Shown here: in pieces, positions 32,848 to 41,905 of the stretch
Layout of the letters: every line of letters begins with the position of its first letter
Position numbering within the stretch: position 1 is the first letter of the stretch
NCBI RefSeq assembly: GCF_009755225.1
Contig: NZ_WQKZ01000001.1
Location: forward strand, 930,001 to 994,000
DNA from: Hymenobacter ginkgonis
GTDB lineage: Bacteria; Bacteroidota; Bacteroidia; Cytophagales; Hymenobacteraceae
Direction: 5' to 3'
DNA: 64,000 bases
Position numbers and translations under genes: made by a program
The notes under the pieces: generated by a model
The model's input: the letters and a program-made list of their open reading frames with translations, nothing else
Told to the model about the DNA's origin: nothing
The model's database searches: none

Positions 32848-35800
32848 CTACACCTCCACCACCTCACCCGAGCCGAAATAATAAATAACCCCGCGCACGT
32901 CCACGTACCCAAGCTCGCGAAACAGCCGGGCGTATTCGCGCAGCCGGATTTTGTGGATATCCTGCGGGGGCGGCAGCTTAAAGTCGAGCATCGTCACGGT
33001 TTGCTCGGCGCGGCTACCCCCCTCGCCAAACACAATGCGGTCGGGCTTGTAGGCGCGGTGCGTGTGGCCGCCCACCAGTATTTCGCGCTCCGTTTCCACC
33101 GCTAGTCCTTCGGCAAAGTAGGGCGCTAGGCGCTCGTCGGCCAGCAGGGTGCGCAGGCGGGTTTCCAGCTCGGGCCTTTCCTGCTGATTAACAATGCCCT
33201 CGGCTACTAATTGGCGCAGCGAGCGGCTTAAATCCTTTGCCGACAGCAGCCGGCGCAGGGCGTAGTGCAGCTTGCGGTTGAGTTCGCCCAGCTTTTCCTG
33301 CTCGTCAAAATCGAATACGGTGGTGGCGTGGCGTCGCAGCTTTAGCCGCTCATCCCAGGGCGTAGAGCGAAGATTAGTGAGCGCAAACTGGCGGCCGGCC
33401 GGCTTCGCAGCTAGCGCTTTCACGTCGGCCGCTGTACCCTGGTTAAGCACAAAGCTGGTGGTTTCATCCTGCCACTGGCCCCGGTGGCGGAGGTAGCCGG
33501 CCAGCAGGTCGGCCACATCGCGGGCGGGGCCTTGGTTGGCGGCCGGCACGGGGGTAGGGCTAAGGGGCAGCTCGCCAGTGGTTTTCTTGGGTTCGGCCGG
33601 CAGCTTGCTGATGATGTAGAGCCGGTGCCGCGGCCGGGTGAAGGCCACGTAGAGCGTGTTGAGGCCGTCGAGGAGGGTTTTTTCGCGCTCCTCGGTGTCT
33701 TGCTCGGCCAATGGCGTGTAGGGCAAGGTCTTGTTGAGGCGCACCACGGCCACATCGGGCAGCTCGGGCAGGGGCTTGTCGGCCGCGTCGAGCCGGCCCC
33801 AGAGCAAGGTGTCGGGCCGCGTTACCAGCGTCCAGTCGGCAAACGGCACGATGACGATGCCGTACGCCAACCCCTTAGCCTTGTGCACGGTAGTGATGGT
33901 AATGGCATCGGCCCCGCCCGGCGCGTTGATGCTCAGCGAGCCCTTGCGCTCGTCCCAGTGCGTGAGAAAGCTGCCCAAGTTGTTGCCGTATTTAAGGCTG
34001 AATTCCAGCGTTAAATCCAAAAACCGGAACAGGTAGTCACTTTCCGCATTAGCGCCCAGCAGCCCAAACGTGCCAATGAGCCGCTCGGTCAGCTCATACA
34101 GCCCCAAGTTGCCGGTGCGGTGCTCGTCCACATCAAAACCCAGGCTCCGCAGCTCGTCAAAAAAGGGCTTGCCAGTTTCCTTATCATTGGCCACTTCGGC
34201 AATGTGCCGGGCGCGCGCTGGGGTAGGGGGTAGGCGCCGCACCACTTTGTCGAGCAGCAGCAGGGCTTCGGCCCGCGCCAGCGTGTCGCCGCTTTGGTGC
34301 AGCACCCGCATCACGGCCACCAGCAGGTTCACCACTTCGGCAAACTGCAAGGCCAGCGAATCAGCCGAGATAATGGGAAAGCCACGTTCTTTTAAAAACT
34401 TGGCTATCAGCCGGCTCTGCCAGCGTGTGCGGCACAGCACCGCCACTTCGCGCAGGGGGTAGCCATCGGCCAAGGCCTGCTCTATCAGTTGCAACGCCAG
34501 GTAGCAGGTGCTTTCGTTGTAGTCGAGCGCGGCCTCGGCTGGGTAGCCCGGCAGCGGCTCGTCGAGGTACTGGCCGAGGGTAGGGGCGTAGCGGCGCGCC
34601 GGCGCGTCCTTGCTCGTAAAAAGCAGCTCGACGTGGCCAGGGGGGGTAGGGGCAATGGCCGCCGAATTGGCGGCCGGCACCAGCTGCTGAAACCCGTCCT
34701 CAAAAATACCAGCTACCAATTCGTCGTCGGTGTTGCGCTCCCGAACGTAGGTAAAGAACTCATTATTAAAGCTAATAATCTCGGCCCGGCTCCGGTAATT
34801 CGTGGCCAGCGAGCGCGGCTCCAGCGTGTTTTGCAGCGTGAAGTAGCGGCCCTCCAGCAAGTGGCGCATGTCGGCATCGCGGGCGCGGGCGGCGAGCGCC
34901 GGCGTGTCGCCCTGGTAGAGGCGCAAAATTTGCTCCAGCTCGCCGCCCCGCCAGCGGTAGATGGCCTGCTTGGCATCGCCCACTGCCAACGACAGCCCCC
35001 CATTCGACACCGCGTTTTCGACCAGGGGTAAGAGGTTATTCCACTGCAAAACCGACGTGTCCTGAAACTCGTCAATCAATAAATGACGGTATTTTTCGCC
35101 CAACCGCTCGTACAAAAACGGCACCGGCTCGGTGAGCACAATGGCCGCAATGCGCCGGTTAAATTCTGAAATCAGCACCACGTTGCGCTCGCGGCTGATG
35201 CTTTCGACCAGCTTATTCAACTCGCTCAGCAGCGAGGCATGAAAAAGAAAAGGCTGCAACGCGCCCAGCAGCAAGTAGCTCGGCAAGTGCTGCTCGCGCA
35301 GGGCCAGCAGTTCGCCAAATATCGTTTCCAACTCGGGCTGCGCAGCTTCTACGGCGGGCACCAGGCCGGCCTTCTTGGCCTTATCGCTCCACCACTTGCC
35401 GCTCTCGATGGTTTTGCGGGCCGTGGGGGTAGGGAACAGCGCGTCTTTTTCGGGCGCGCTCAGCCAGCGCTCCCACTTCGTAAAGTGCCCATAAATGCCG
35501 TTGCCGCCACTAGCCAAGTGCTCGGCCGCGATGCCGCCGCTCGTCAGCACCGCCAGGGCGCGGTCGGCCTGCGCTTGCACGGCCTCCTCGGTGGCGCGCT
35601 GCCGAGTACGAATTTCTTGGTCGAGCGTCCGAAAGTCAGCCATCGTTTTTTGGCTCAATTGCGCCACCGCCTCGTGCACACTCTCGTTGAACAAAGCCCG
35701 GCCAAAATCGAGTAGCTCGTCGGGTAGCTTGTTCCAGTTGCGGCCCTGCTCGGCCTGGCCCAGCGCGTAGTCGGCCAGCGTCTGGCTCAGCAGCTTGCTC

Positions 35801-36351
35801 TGCGGGTCGCGGTTCACCTTGTCGAGCAGCGCGGCTACTGCCGAGCGCAACACGCTATCGGTATCCAACTCCACCTCAAACGAGGCGGGTAGGCCCAGCT
35901 CGCGCGTAAAAGCCGTCACAATCCGCTGCACAAACGAGTCAATCGTGCTCACTGCAAAGTCGGCGTAGTGGTACAGCACCAGCCGAAACGTAGCCGCCGC
36001 CCGCCGCCGCACCTCCTGCTGCCACTCGGCGGGGGTAGTGAGGTAGGGCGGTAATTGCTGCTCCTGTGCTAGTTCGGTCGCTACTTCGGTCAGTAAGGCA
36101 TCGGGCTTGTCGTCAGCACCTTGCGCAAAGCGTCGCAGCGCTCCTACAATGCGCTCCTTCATCTCGCCCGCCGCGTCGTTGGTGAAAGTTATCGCCAGAA
36201 TATTCTTAAAATAGCTTGGGTTGAAACGCCGCTCCCCCGTGGGGTCAGCCGGCTGGGGGTAGCCCAGCGCCAGCTTGAGGTATTCTTTCGTTAATTGGTA
36301 CGTCTTGCCGGAGCCGGCTGAGGCGGAATAGATGCGAAAAGGGGCAGGCAT
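32848..36351 (-). CDS. UvrD-family helicase-nuclease (AddA/RecB-like)
   Basis: 1167 residues. Superfamily 1A helicase motifs in order: Walker A ASAGSGKT (9-16), AITFTNDAAGEMKERI, STIDSFVQR, Walker B LLIDEFQDTSVLQW, VGDAKQAIYRWRGGE, LCRTRWQS, ITTVHKAKGLAYG, LYVAFTRPRHRLYI. The C-terminus has a PD-(D/E)xK nuclease: KPDRIVF then MLDFKLPP and REYARLFRELGY. It should unwind and trim double-strand ends for RecA loading. AddAB-type enzymes need an AddB subunit, which is not in this window. Monocistronic by appearance; the first four residues before FRIYSASAGSGKT are short, as expected. Confidence 0.93.
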   Translation of the reverse strand: MPAPFRIYSASAGSGKTYQLTKEYLKLALGYPQPADPTGERRFNPSYFKNILAITFTNDAAGEMKERIVGALRRFAQGADDKPDALLTEVATELAQEQQLPPYLTTPAEWQQEVRRRAAATFRLVLYHYADFAVSTIDSFVQRIVTAFTRELGLPASFEVELDTDSVLRSAVAALLDKVNRDPQSKLLSQTLADYALGQAEQGRNWNKLPDELLDFGRALFNESVHEAVAQLSQKTMADFRTLDQEIRTRQRATEEAVQAQADRALAVLTSGGIAAEHLASGGNGIYGHFTKWERWLSAPEKDALFPTPTARKTIESGKWWSDKAKKAGLVPAVEAAQPELETIFGELLALREQHLPSYLLLGALQPFLFHASLLSELNKLVESISRERNVVLISEFNRRIAAIVLTEPVPFLYERLGEKYRHLLIDEFQDTSVLQWNNLLPLVENAVSNGGLSLAVGDAKQAIYRWRGGELEQILRLYQGDTPALAARARDADMRHLLEGRYFTLQNTLEPRSLATNYRSRAEIISFNNEFFTYVRERNTDDELVAGIFEDGFQQLVPAANSAAIAPTPPGHVELLFTSKDAPARRYAPTLGQYLDEPLPGYPAEAALDYNESTCYLALQLIEQALADGYPLREVAVLCRTRWQSRLIAKFLKERGFPIISADSLALQFAEVVNLLVAVMRVLHQSGDTLARAEALLLLDKVVRRLPPTPARARHIAEVANDKETGKPFFDELRSLGFDVDEHRTGNLGLYELTERLIGTFGLLGANAESDYLFRFLDLTLEFSLKYGNNLGSFLTHWDERKGSLSINAPGGADAITITTVHKAKGLAYGIVIVPFADWTLVTRPDTLLWGRLDAADKPLPELPDVAVVRLNKTLPYTPLAEQDTEEREKTLLDGLNTLYVAFTRPRHRLYIISKLPAEPKKTTGELPLSPTPVPAANQGPARDVADLLAGYLRHRGQWQDETTSFVLNQGTAADVKALAAKPAGRQFALTNLRSTPWDERLKLRRHATTVFDFDEQEKLGELNRKLHYALRRLLSAKDLSRSLRQLVAEGIVNQQERPELETRLRTLLADERLAPYFAEGLAVETEREILVGGHTHRAYKPDRIVFGEGGSRAEQTVTMLDFKLPPPQDIHKIRLREYARLFRELGYVDVRGVIYYFGSGEVVEV

Positions 36352-36611
36352 TATTTACGTTGAACAAACACAATAACTTGCTTAGAGATATAGCTTAGCT
36401 GGAAAGCTGATTTCCAATGGGCCAAACCGCTGTAAGCTTTATCAATCAGATACTTTCGCAGGAAAAAACGTTGATTTTGTTGCGGGAGCTTTATTTCTTA
36501 AGGAGGACTTGAGAGGCAGAACGATGCTGCAACGGTGAGCGGCATTGAGTATACTTGGTAATGATTTAGGGCAGCCAAGGGTTCTGACAGCAAGCAGCAG
36601 AAGCGTACTAT

Positions 36612-37040
36612 TTACTGTTTCCCAATAGGCAGCAACCGCTCTGCCACGTCCCCCGGCACCCGCACCGGCCGGCCAGTGCTTGCATCCAACAGCACCCACT
36701 GTGTTTCGGCGGCGCACAGCAGTTGCCCATCGGCCACGCGCTCGATGCGGGTGAGGCGCTTGGAACTGGCGCCCTTCACGTCGGCCACCCACGTAGTAGC
36801 TCGCAGCTCCTCGCTCGCATAGGCCGAGCGCAGGTAGCGTACCTGATGCTCTTGCACTACCCACACCTGGGGGGGAAGAGAATCGGTAGGCGGATAAAGG
36901 TGGTGCCAGTGAGCAGCAGCCACGTCCTGCACCCAGCGTACATAGGCCACGTTATTGGCGTGGCCGAGCTGGTCGATGTCCGACTCTGCCACGCTAAAGT
37001 CGTGACTAAAAGCGCGGGACGGGACTTCGGGAGTATCCAT
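36612..37040 (-). CDS. Hotdog-fold acyl-CoA thioesterase (4HBT family)
   Basis: 142 residues, single hotdog domain. The catalytic loop DIDQLGHANNVAYVRWVQ (residues ~20-37) carries the Asp and the GHxNN motif of YbgC/FadM-like thioesterases. ELRATTWVADVKGASSKRLTRIER is the central strand pair. It hydrolyses acyl-CoA thioesters in the cytoplasm; chain-length preference cannot be inferred. It is divergent from the cold-shock gene with a 156-bp shared upstream region. Confidence 0.9.
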   Translation of the reverse strand: MDTPEVPSRAFSHDFSVAESDIDQLGHANNVAYVRWVQDVAAAHWHHLYPPTDSLPPQVWVVQEHQVRYLRSAYASEELRATTWVADVKGASSKRLTRIERVADGQLLCAAETQWVLLDASTGRPVRVPGDVAERLLPIGKQ

Positions 37041-37079
37041 AAGTTTTTTTAGGGGTAGGCGAAGTTCGGGAATTTTGTC

Positions 37080-37087
37080 TATCTTTG
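37080..37087 (+). promoter_or_regulatory. Promoter -7 box for cold-shock gene
   Basis: TATCTTTG, 109 bp upstream of the ATG at 37197. It implies a 5' leader of about 100 nt, in line with structured cold-shock leaders. Confidence 0.55.
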
Positions 37088-37196
37088 GCGCAACTCAAGG
37101 AATTGAGGTGCTGTTCCGGTCCGCACAGGTTGTTTACGCATCCGAGGTCCTTCCAGCTCGCCCATTGCCTTGACGACACACCAATTTTTTTTTATT

Positions 37197-37394
37197 ATGC
37201 CGACCGGAACGGTAAAATTCTTCAATGAAACCAAAGGCTTTGGTTTCATCAAAAATGACGAAACTGGCGAAGACATCTTCGTTCACGTCACGGACCTCGT
37301 AGATGCCAAGTCGCTGCGCGAGAAAGACAAAGTTCAGTACGAAGAAGCCCAAGGCCGCAAAGGCCCGAACGCTGTAAAAGTAGCGTTGCTCTAA
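37197..37394 (+). CDS. cspA: Cold-shock protein (CspA family)
   Basis: 65 residues from ATG 37197 (MPTGTVKFFNETKGFGFIKN). The OB-fold RNA-binding motifs RNP1 (KGFGFI) and RNP2 (DIFVHV) are intact. It binds single-stranded RNA and DNA and melts RNA structure, aiding translation in the cold. The long leader and the downstream DEAD-box RNA helicase gene form a sensible cold-adaptation pair, though a terminator separates the two. Start chosen because the family always opens with M-x-x-G-x-V-K-x-F. Confidence 0.97.
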   Translation: MPTGTVKFFNETKGFGFIKNDETGEDIFVHVTDLVDAKSLREKDKVQYEEAQGRKGPNAVKVALL

Positions 37395-37419
37395 GCTAAC
37401 GACACTTTTAAGTGCTACG

Positions 37420-37452
37420 AAAGGTGCGATTCCTCGCTGGAATCGCACCTTT
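37420..37452 (+). terminator. Intrinsic terminator after cold-shock gene
   Basis: Perfect 14-bp stem AAAGGTGCGATTCC (37420-37433) with 37439-37452 and a 5-nt loop, T-rich afterwards. Confidence 0.9.
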
Positions 37453-37473
37453 TATGCTTTTACAGCTTTTCTC

Positions 37474-37530
37474 TTTTCTCCATGCCCTACCCCCATCGGC
37501 ATAATAAACGGGGGTAGGGCACGGAGAAAA
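37474..37530. repeat. 21-bp inverted repeat built from two CTACCCC words
   Basis: TTTTCTCCATGCCCTACCCCC (37474-37494) pairs with 37510-37530 with one mismatch (T/C). Each arm carries the CCCTACCCCC word that recurs through the window. It lies between the cold-shock terminator and the helicase promoter. Confidence 0.75.
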
Positions 37531-37575
37531 GAAAATTAATAAGGTTATAGTAGCAAATTTCTCAAATAAAATACG

Positions 37576-37583
37576 TACCTTTG
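37576..37583 (+). promoter_or_regulatory. Promoter -7 box for DEAD-box helicase gene
   Basis: TACCTTTG in an AT-rich stretch, a perfect TAnnTTTG. It implies a leader of about 235 nt before the ATG at 37823, unusually long. Confidence 0.55.
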
Positions 37584-37822
37584 CACCCGCATTTGAGAAC
37601 GGCCCCATTGAGTGGCCGGGGTGGCCCAGAGTAAGTAGTTGGCCGCCGAGTAATTTCCCGTTTTATCGGTCGTATTTTTTCCGCCTTGTCGTTAGTAGGA
37701 AGGTTGAGGGGGAAGAAGCGCCGCCGCTGTTGAGCCGGCTGTTTTCAGAGCGTAGTCTCATTCCCCACAAGCTGCCCAGGTTTTGGAAAACCAGGCGGCC
37801 CAGCAACCTATTCCGTTCCAAC

Positions 37823-39799
37823 ATGGATACCGAACAAGTAGAAAATACCCCCGTTAAAGCCGTCGACAAAGCTAAAATTCGCTTCGACGAACTCAATCTC
37901 TCCGCTGAAGTACAGCGTGCCATCACCGAAATGGGCTACGAGGAAGCCTCGCCCATTCAGTCGGCCGCTATCCCCGTATTGCTCGCTGGCAAAGACGTTA
38001 TCGGCCAAGCCCAGACGGGTACCGGTAAAACGGCTGCCTTCGCCATTCCCGCCATCGAAGGAGTAGACGGTGAAAGCCGTGACGTACAAGTAATTGTGCT
38101 TTGCCCTACCCGCGAACTTGCTGTGCAGGTTTCGGGCGAAATCCAGAAGCTAGGTAAGTATAAGAAAGGCCTGGCTGTAGTGCCGATTTACGGCGGCTCG
38201 TCCTACGACCGGCAGTTCCGCGCCCTAGAGCGCGGCGTGCAAATCGTCATCGGTACTCCTGGCCGTGTGATGGACCACATCGAGCGCGGCACGCTGAAGC
38301 TTGATAAGGCGACCAAAATCATCCTCGACGAAGCCGACGAAATGCTCGACATGGGCTTTCGCGAAGATATCGAGTTTGTGCTCAGCAAGATGCCCGAGAA
38401 TCGCCAGACGGTGTTCTTCTCGGCTACGATGAGCAAGCCGATTATGGACATGACCAAGAAGTACCAGCGTGACCCGCAGGTAGTGAAGGTTAACCACCAG
38501 CAAATGACGGTGTCCAACATCGAGCAGAGCTACTTCGAAGTGCGTGGCCCGCAGAAGAAGGATGTCCTGACTCGCATCATGGACATGTACAACCTGAAAT
38601 CGACCATCATCTTCGCTAACACGAAGCGCATGGTAGACGAGATTGTGGCTGACCTGCAAGCCAAAGGCTATTTCGCCGACGGCCTGCACGGCGACATGAG
38701 CCAGGCTCAGCGCCAGAACACGCTCGATAAATTCCGCAAAAACACGCTCGAAATCTTGGTGGCTACCGACGTAGCCGCTCGCGGTATCGACGTTGACAAC
38801 GTGGAGGCCGTATTCAACTACGACCTGCCTGCCGACGAGGAGTACTACGTGCACCGCATCGGCCGCACCGGCCGCGCTGGCAAGAATGGCCGCGCCTTCA
38901 CTTTCGTGAGTGGCCGCGACATCTACAAGCTGCGCGACATCATGCGCTTCACCAAGGCCGATATCAAACTGGCGCAAGTGCCCTCGTTTGCTGACGTGTC
39001 GGAAGTGAAAACTACTTTGTTCCTCAACCAGATTAAGGAGGTTGTGGAGAAAGGCGGCCTCGACAAGTACATCGGCCGCGTACAGCGCCTGCTCGACCAG
39101 AGCGAAGAAGTGACGTCGCTCGACATCGCGGCCGCGCTGCTCAAGATGACGATGAAAGAGGATAAGCGCAACGAGCAAAGCCTCGACGCTAGCCGCGAAA
39201 AAGGCGCTAGCCGCCCCGGCTATACCCGCCTGTTCATCAGCATGGGCAAGAAGGACCGCCTGCACCCCCGCGATGTAGTGGACTTGATTGGCGAGAGCAC
39301 TAACCTGCCCGGCAACAAAGTGGGTGATATTGCGCTCTACGACAAGTTCAGCTTTGTAGAAGTACCGAACGAGTTCGCTGAGGAGATTGTGGGCCAGCTT
39401 GGCCGCAGCAGCATCCAAGGCCAGCCGGTTACGTTCAGCATTGCTACCCCGGTGCAGGACGCAGCTGCTAAAGAAGAAGGCACTAACCGCCCCGAGCGCC
39501 GCGAAGGTGGCTTTGGTGGTGGCGAGCGTCGCGGTGGCTTCGGCGGCGGCGACCGTCGCGAAGGTGGCCGCCCCCCGTTTGGCGGTGGTAGCCGCGGTGG
39601 CTTCGGTAGCGGCGACCGTCGTGAAGGCGGTAGCAGCTATGGCGGTGGCTACAAAGGCAACCGTGACGGCGGCAGCAGCTACGGCGACCGTGGCGGCAGC
39701 CAAGGCGGTGGCTACCAGCGTGGCGGCTACAAAGGTGGCCAAGGCGGTGGCAGCAGCTACGGTGGCGGCTACAAAGGCAAGCGTGACTCGGGCGAGTAG
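37823..39799 (+). CDS. DEAD-box RNA helicase with RGG-rich tail (DeaD/CsdA-like)
   Basis: 658 residues from ATG 37823 (MDTEQVENTPVKAVDKAKIR). Helicase motifs: FDELNLSAEVQRAITEMGYEE (Q motif), AQTGTGKT, PTRELAVQ, GTPGRV, DEAD in LDEADEMLDMGF, SAT, and [11 protein letters not shown] DbpA-type RNA-binding domain lies near residues 470-550 (TRLFISMGKKDRLHPRDVVDLI). The last ~100 residues are Gly/Arg/Ser/Tyr-rich RGG/YGGG repeats. It unwinds RNA in ribosome assembly or cold-stressed mRNA. A long leader and cspA next door support cold induction. Confidence 0.96.
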   Translation: MDTEQVENTPVKAVDKAKIRFDELNLSAEVQRAITEMGYEEASPIQSAAIPVLLAGKDVIGQAQTGTGKTAAFAIPAIEGVDGESRDVQVIVLCPTRELAVQVSGEIQKLGKYKKGLAVVPIYGGSSYDRQFRALERGVQIVIGTPGRVMDHIERGTLKLDKATKIILDEADEMLDMGFREDIEFVLSKMPENRQTVFFSATMSKPIMDMTKKYQRDPQVVKVNHQQMTVSNIEQSYFEVRGPQKKDVLTRIMDMYNLKSTIIFANTKRMVDEIVADLQAKGYFADGLHGDMSQAQRQNTLDKFRKNTLEILVATDVAARGIDVDNVEAVFNYDLPADEEYYVHRIGRTGRAGKNGRAFTFVSGRDIYKLRDIMRFTKADIKLAQVPSFADVSEVKTTLFLNQIKEVVEKGGLDKYIGRVQRLLDQSEEVTSLDIAAALLKMTMKEDKRNEQSLDASREKGASRPGYTRLFISMGKKDRLHPRDVVDLIGESTNLPGNKVGDIALYDKFSFVEVPNEFAEEIVGQLGRSSIQGQPVTFSIATPVQDAAAKEEGTNRPERREGGFGGGERRGGFGGGDRREGGRPPFGGGSRGGFGSGDRREGGSSYGGGYKGNRDGGSSYGDRGGSQGGGYQRGGYKGGQGGGSSYGGGYKGKRDSGE

Positions 39800-39807
39800 T
39801 CTTGCCT

Positions 39808-39868
39808 GAAGCTTAACTAAAAAGGCCCCAACTGCTTCAAGCAGTTGGGGCCTTTTTAGTTAAGCTTC
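39808..39868. terminator. 30-bp perfect hairpin terminator after DEAD-box gene
   Basis: Arms 39808-39837 and 39839-39868 are fully complementary, with CTAAAAAGGCCCC on the left and GGGGCCTTTTTAG on the right. One of the longest perfect stems in the window; it can act in both directions. Confidence 0.92.
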
Positions 39869-39924
39869 TTTTCTCGTGCATCCAGCAAAACCGAAGTGAG
39901 GGTAGGGGCAACTAAACCGCTAGT

Positions 39925-39965
39925 AAACAAAACAGGCTACCCCACTGGGGTAGCCTGTTTTGTTT
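39925..39965 (-). terminator. Terminator of the PA2169-type gene (minus strand)
   Basis: Perfect 19-bp stem AAACAAAACAGGCTACCCC (39925-39943) with 39947-39965 and a 3-nt loop. The stem includes the CTACCCC word. Confidence 0.85.
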
Positions 39966-40001
39966 GTAACAGCTTTTAGCTGTGTTGCTCTAATTTAAAG
40001 A

Positions 40002-40454
40002 CTACTTTGATGAGTCGCGCAGTGCTTTGATTTCATTATGAGCAGCGAGTACGCCTTGTGACTGCTTTTCGATAATCGACTTAAGCTCGCTTGGCAAGTC
40101 TTGTACTTTAGTAGCTTCTTCGTAGGCCTTCTTAGCTACATCTTCCCCACGCTCGCACTCAGCGAGGATGGCGTGGTTGTCGTGGCCAGTTACGGCGGCT
40201 TTCAAGTCAATCCAAGCGTGGTGAATGGCACCTACTACCGACGAGCCCTCGTTGGTATCGGGATGCAGGTCAAGCTTAAACATTTGGTCTTCTAGCTCGG
40301 TAACGTAGCTCGCCCGCTGCGCCGAATATTTCTTGAACAAGTCTTTCAGGTGCTGGTCCTTTACGTCAGTCATCGCATCGGCGTAGCCTTTCTGGCCATC
40401 TTTGAGGACAGTGATGAGTTCGTTGAGGGCGGCTTGGGTGGCTTTGGCTTCCAT
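40002..40454 (-). CDS. PA2169-family four-helix-bundle protein (DUF2383)
   Basis: 150 residues. The ferritin-like pattern is clear: LNELITVLKDGQKGYADAM, KDLFKKYSAQRASYVTELE, SVVGAIHHAWIDLKAAVTG and AILAECERGEDVAKKAYEEA. The family is linked to general stress responses in Gram-negative bacteria but has no proven activity. Acidic residues typical of ferritin-like diiron sites (Glu/His pairs) are only partly present, so metal binding is uncertain. It probably makes its own transcript, ending in the perfect terminator downstream. Confidence 0.92.
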   Translation of the reverse strand: MEAKATQAALNELITVLKDGQKGYADAMTDVKDQHLKDLFKKYSAQRASYVTELEDQMFKLDLHPDTNEGSSVVGAIHHAWIDLKAAVTGHDNHAILAECERGEDVAKKAYEEATKVQDLPSELKSIIEKQSQGVLAAHNEIKALRDSSK

Positions 40455-40564
40455 GAGTGGAAAGAAAATTAAAGTGGGAGAGTTTAGCCGGGTTTACTAG
40501 CGCAGGGCCCACAAGGTTGCGGTTGGCCCTGAGATATCCCAATTTTCTACCCGCTTTTGCGCTG

Positions 40565-41878
40565 CTAGGCTACTGCCTGCGACACCGTAGCCGTGGCCAT
40601 TGCCTGGCCTGCCAAGAAACCGGTAGTCCAGGCAGCCTGAAAGTTGAAGCCGCCAGTAATACCGTCAATGTCAAGTACTTCGCCAGAAAAATGCAGGCCA
40701 GGTATCAAGCGGCTTTCCATCGTTTTGAAATTAACTTCGGCCAGTGGAATACCGCCACAAGTTACAAATTCCTCCTTGTAGGTTGTTTTACCCTGCACTT
40801 GCAGCGGCGTGCGCAGCAATAGCTCTAGAAGGCGGTTTTGGGCCTTGGCGGGTACATCGCTCCAACGCGTGTCGGGGCTCAGACCAGCCTGCTCGACCAA
40901 GGTGCGCCATAGGCGGGTGGGTAGGCCAAACTGCGGGTGGGCCGCCACCTGCTTCTTGCCATTGTCGAGCCGAAACTGCTGGGCCCAAGGGCGCAACGTT
41001 TCATCCGTATGGGCAGGCACCCAGCTGATGAGCGCCGTGCTGTGGTAGCCAAGTTCGTGCAGGCGGCGCGCGCCCCACGCCGAGAGCTTGAGCACGGCGG
41101 GCCCACTCACGCCCCAGTGCGTAACTAGCAAAGGGCCTTCGTATTGCAGCTTTTCGCCGGCTATTACGACGCGGGCGTGGGATACACTCACGCCGGGCAA
41201 TTCGCGCAGGGGCGAGGCCGGCACATTGAAGGTAAAGAGCGAAGGCACCGGTTCAGCAATGGTATGGCCTAGGGTTCGCAGCCAATCATAAGCCACCGAC
41301 TTCGAGTTGCCGCCGGTGGCTACCAGTAGCCGGCTTGCGAGGAGGGTAGGGCCCAGGCTACTACTACCTTCTCCGCTAAGCACTAGGCTATAACCACCGC
41401 CGGGCAGCGGTGTAATGTGCTCGGCAGCCGTACGGGTGAAGACGCGTACGCCGGCTTGGCGGGCGGCATCTTCCAAGGCGCGGGCAATGGTTTCGCTGCT
41501 GTCGGTGGTCGGAAACATGCGGCCGTCGGCCTCCGTTTTGAGCTTGACTCCCCGCTTTTCGAACCAGGCAATGGTATCGGCTACGCCAAATTTTTGGAAG
41601 GCTTCCTTTAGCTGCCGGCCGCCGCGGGGGTAGTGCTGTACCAGCTGCGCCGCCGAGTCGCAGGCGTGCGTCACGTTGCAGCGCCCGCCGCCCGATACGC
41701 GTACTTTACTCAGCAGCTTGGGGCTTTTTTCGAGCAGGAAGACGGGTACACCGGGGTTAGCCTCAGCGCAGGCAATAGCTCCAAAAAAGCCCGCCGCCCC
41801 GCCGCCCAGCACCACAATAGGAGCCAGGGCAGCGTGAGGGTTAATACTGGAGAGGGGGGTAGCGAAATCGGCAGGCAT
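40565..41878 (-). CDS. HI0933/BaiN-family FAD-dependent oxidoreductase
   Basis: 437 residues from ATG 41878 (MPADFATPLSSINPHAALAP). FAD-binding Rossmann motif VVLGGGAAGFFGAIACAEAN near residues 29-48, then LLEKSPKLLSKVRVSGGGRCNVTHAC, the signature of the HI0933 (YhiN) family. The C-terminal FHFSGEVLDIDGITGGFNFQ is also diagnostic. The physiological substrate of most members is unknown; BaiN acts on bile acid intermediates in gut Clostridia, which need not apply. A perfect -7 box lies 3 nt upstream, favouring this ATG over the upstream TTG. Confidence 0.92.
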   Translation of the reverse strand: MPADFATPLSSINPHAALAPIVVLGGGAAGFFGAIACAEANPGVPVFLLEKSPKLLSKVRVSGGGRCNVTHACDSAAQLVQHYPRGGRQLKEAFQKFGVADTIAWFEKRGVKLKTEADGRMFPTTDSSETIARALEDAARQAGVRVFTRTAAEHITPLPGGGYSLVLSGEGSSSLGPTLLASRLLVATGGNSKSVAYDWLRTLGHTIAEPVPSLFTFNVPASPLRELPGVSVSHARVVIAGEKLQYEGPLLVTHWGVSGPAVLKLSAWGARRLHELGYHSTALISWVPAHTDETLRPWAQQFRLDNGKKQVAAHPQFGLPTRLWRTLVEQAGLSPDTRWSDVPAKAQNRLLELLLRTPLQVQGKTTYKEEFVTCGGIPLAEVNFKTMESRLIPGLHFSGEVLDIDGITGGFNFQAAWTTGFLAGQAMATATVSQAVA

Positions 41879-41881
41879 TAT

Positions 41882-41889
41882 CAAAGATA
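41882..41889 (-). promoter_or_regulatory. Promoter -7 box for BaiN-like gene
   Basis: TATCTTTG on the minus strand, 3 nt before the ATG at 41878, pointing to leaderless transcription if used. It lies in the 27-bp gap to the upstream epimerase-like gene. Confidence 0.5.
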
Positions 41890-41905
41890 ACCCTGCCGCC
41901 AACCA

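Noticed and set aside
36352..36611. Possible small gene between the AddA-like and thioesterase genes
   Set aside because: Frames in this stretch lack a good start and their translations have no family features. No promoter or terminator pattern supports a gene.
38225..39742. Open frame of 505 codons antisense to the DEAD-box helicase gene
   Set aside because: Composition is Ala/Val/His-rich without domain features, and the plus-strand frame has full helicase motifs. Long antisense frames are expected with this GC content and codon use.
39490..39790. Possible CRISPR or tandem repeat from GGTGGC/GGCGGTGGC words
   Set aside because: They code for the RGG/YGGG tail of the helicase, are irregular in spacing and lie in frame. 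The same holds for the tail at 63302-63560.
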